NCBI RefSeq assembly: GCF_003258945.1
Contig: NZ_QLIX01000007.1
Coordinates: forward strand, 172,154 to 236,153
Reading direction: 5' to 3'
DNA length: 64,000 nucleotides
Source of the DNA: Roseicella frigidaeris
Lineage (GTDB): Bacteria; Pseudomonadota; Alphaproteobacteria; Acetobacterales; Acetobacteraceae
In this document: positions 62,821 to 64,000 of the stretch, piece by piece
How the letters are laid out: every line of letters begins with the position of its first letter
Position numbering within the stretch: position 1 is the first letter of the stretch
Translations under genes and position numbers: made by a program
The notes under the pieces: model-generated
Database searches by the model: none
The model's input: the letters and a program-made list of their open reading frames with translations, nothing else
What the model was told of the DNA's origin: nothing

Positions 62821-63540
62821 TCAGGCCCCGGCGTCCGGCGAGGCCGGCGCGTTCGAGGCAATGCCTGCCGGGAAGGGCGCATCGGCGTGGCGCGCACGCT
62901 TCACCGCGTCGCGCACCAGCACATAGGTGCCCTTCGAGCCCGGCACGGCCCCCTTGATGAGCAGCAGGCCCTTCTCGAGGTCATGGCCCGCCACTTCCAG
63001 ATTCTGGGTGGTGACGCGCTCCTGGCCGAGATGGCCCGCCATCTTCTTGTTCTTGAAGGTCTTGCCCGGATCCTGGCGGTTGCCGGTCGAGCCATGCGAG
63101 CGATGGCTGATGGAGACGCCGTGCGACGCCTCGAGGCCGGCGAAGTTCCAGCGCTTCATCGCACCGGCGAAGCCCTTGCCCTTGCTGACGCCCGTGACGT
63201 CAACCTTCTGGCCGGCGACGAAATGCGCCCCGTCCAGCCGGACGCCCGGCTCCACCGCCGCATCGGCACCGACGCGGAATTCCACCACCTTCAGCGGCGC
63301 CTCGACGCCAGCCTTGGCAAAATGCCCACGATTGGCGCGGGTCACGTTCTTCGGCTTCGCGCGGCCGATGCCGAGCTGGACGGCGTCATAGCCATCCTTC
63401 TCCGCATTGCGGCGGGCGATCACACGCACATCGTCCAGATGCAGGACGGTGACCGGCACCGTGCTGCCATCGTCCTTGAACAGCCGGGTCATGCCCAGCT
63501 TCCTGGCGATCAGGCCGGTGCGGCCGGTCTTGGCGGCCAT
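62821..63540 (-). CDS. rplC: 50S ribosomal protein L3
   Basis: A 239-residue L3: [28 protein letters not shown] and the peptidyl-transferase loop [32 protein letters not shown]. The C-terminal Pro/Ala-rich tail (PASPDAGA) is a small extension. 12 bp after rplD. Confidence 0.97.
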   Translation of the reverse strand: MAAKTGRTGLIARKLGMTRLFKDDGSTVPVTVLHLDDVRVIARRNAEKDGYDAVQLGIGRAKPKNVTRANRGHFAKAGVEAPLKVVEFRVGADAAVEPGVRLDGAHFVAGQKVDVTGVSKGKGFAGAMKRWNFAGLEASHGVSISHRSHGSTGNRQDPGKTFKNKKMAGHLGQERVTTQNLEVAGHDLEKGLLLIKGAVPGSKGTYVLVRDAVKRARHADAPFPAGIASNAPASPDAGA

Positions 63541-63562
63541 GGCGAACTACTCCCCCAACCGC

Positions 63563-63871
<309 letters not shown>

Positions 63872-63898
63872 GGGAGACGGACCCAACCTTGCCTGGTC

Positions 63899-64000
<102 letters not shown>

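Overview
The window is a strongly GC-rich (by eye about 70 %) alphaproteobacterial chromosome segment. It carries dense genes, many ATGA/TGATG stop-start overlaps, GTG and TTG starts, a Caulobacter-type fliF-fliG-flbE-fliN-flbD flagellar block, a petABC bc1 operon, and several Bug/TctC-type solute-binding proteins. Together these point to Acetobacteraceae (a Roseomonas-like lineage). This placement is inference; no rRNA is present to confirm it.

Layout. 1-0.5 kb: tail of a DUF4384-like protein. 0.5-10.7 kb: an acyl-CoA catabolic cluster with two divergent units around a 241-bp control region. It holds two carboxyltransferase-beta-like proteins, a freestanding 73-residue biotin carrier, two CaiC-like acyl-CoA ligases, two TctC binding proteins, a nitroreductase and a TetR regulator, but no biotin carboxylase. 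It is the most interesting part of the window. 10.7-15.5 kb: a leftward set with a ThDP enzyme, coiled-coil protein, histidine phosphatase, GST and prs. 15.8-24.7 kb: rightward flagellar genes fliF, fliG, fliH/flbE, fliN, flbD, flhA, flhF, flhG. 24.9-32.8 kb: an OmpA-like protein, MTA phosphorylase, a tiny lipoprotein, petABC, hemF, a quinone-oxidoreductase-like MDR and an FKBP. 33.2-37.8 kb: a DHA2 MFS exporter, a CPA1 antiporter and two tandem paralogous lipoproteins. 38.0-40.9 kb: rplY (Ctc type), pth, an Ala-rich unknown and ychF. 40.9-46.3 kb: two tandem MgtC-like proteins, small lipoprotein/DUF proteins, dienelactone hydrolase, an FkbM methyltransferase and a Lon-like AAA ATPase without a protease domain. 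46.4-49.3 kb: a cyclase-family hydrolase divergent from a third TctC and an EamA permease. 49.4-64.0 kb: the leftward S10-spc-alpha ribosomal cluster from tuf (partial, right edge) to rplQ, with secY, adk and rpoA embedded.

How the genes work together. The first cluster looks built to capture a carboxylate in the periplasm, activate it to a CoA thioester and move a carboxyl group on or off it with a biotin carrier. The missing biotin carboxylase means either a trans-encoded partner or a decarboxylase/transcarboxylase role. The flagellar block supplies the MS ring, switch, export gate, early regulator and FlhF/FlhG placement system. The ribosomal block is canonical in order, with adk and a good separate promoter ahead of rpsM. 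No tRNA, rRNA, CRISPR array, insertion sequence or prophage was recognised.
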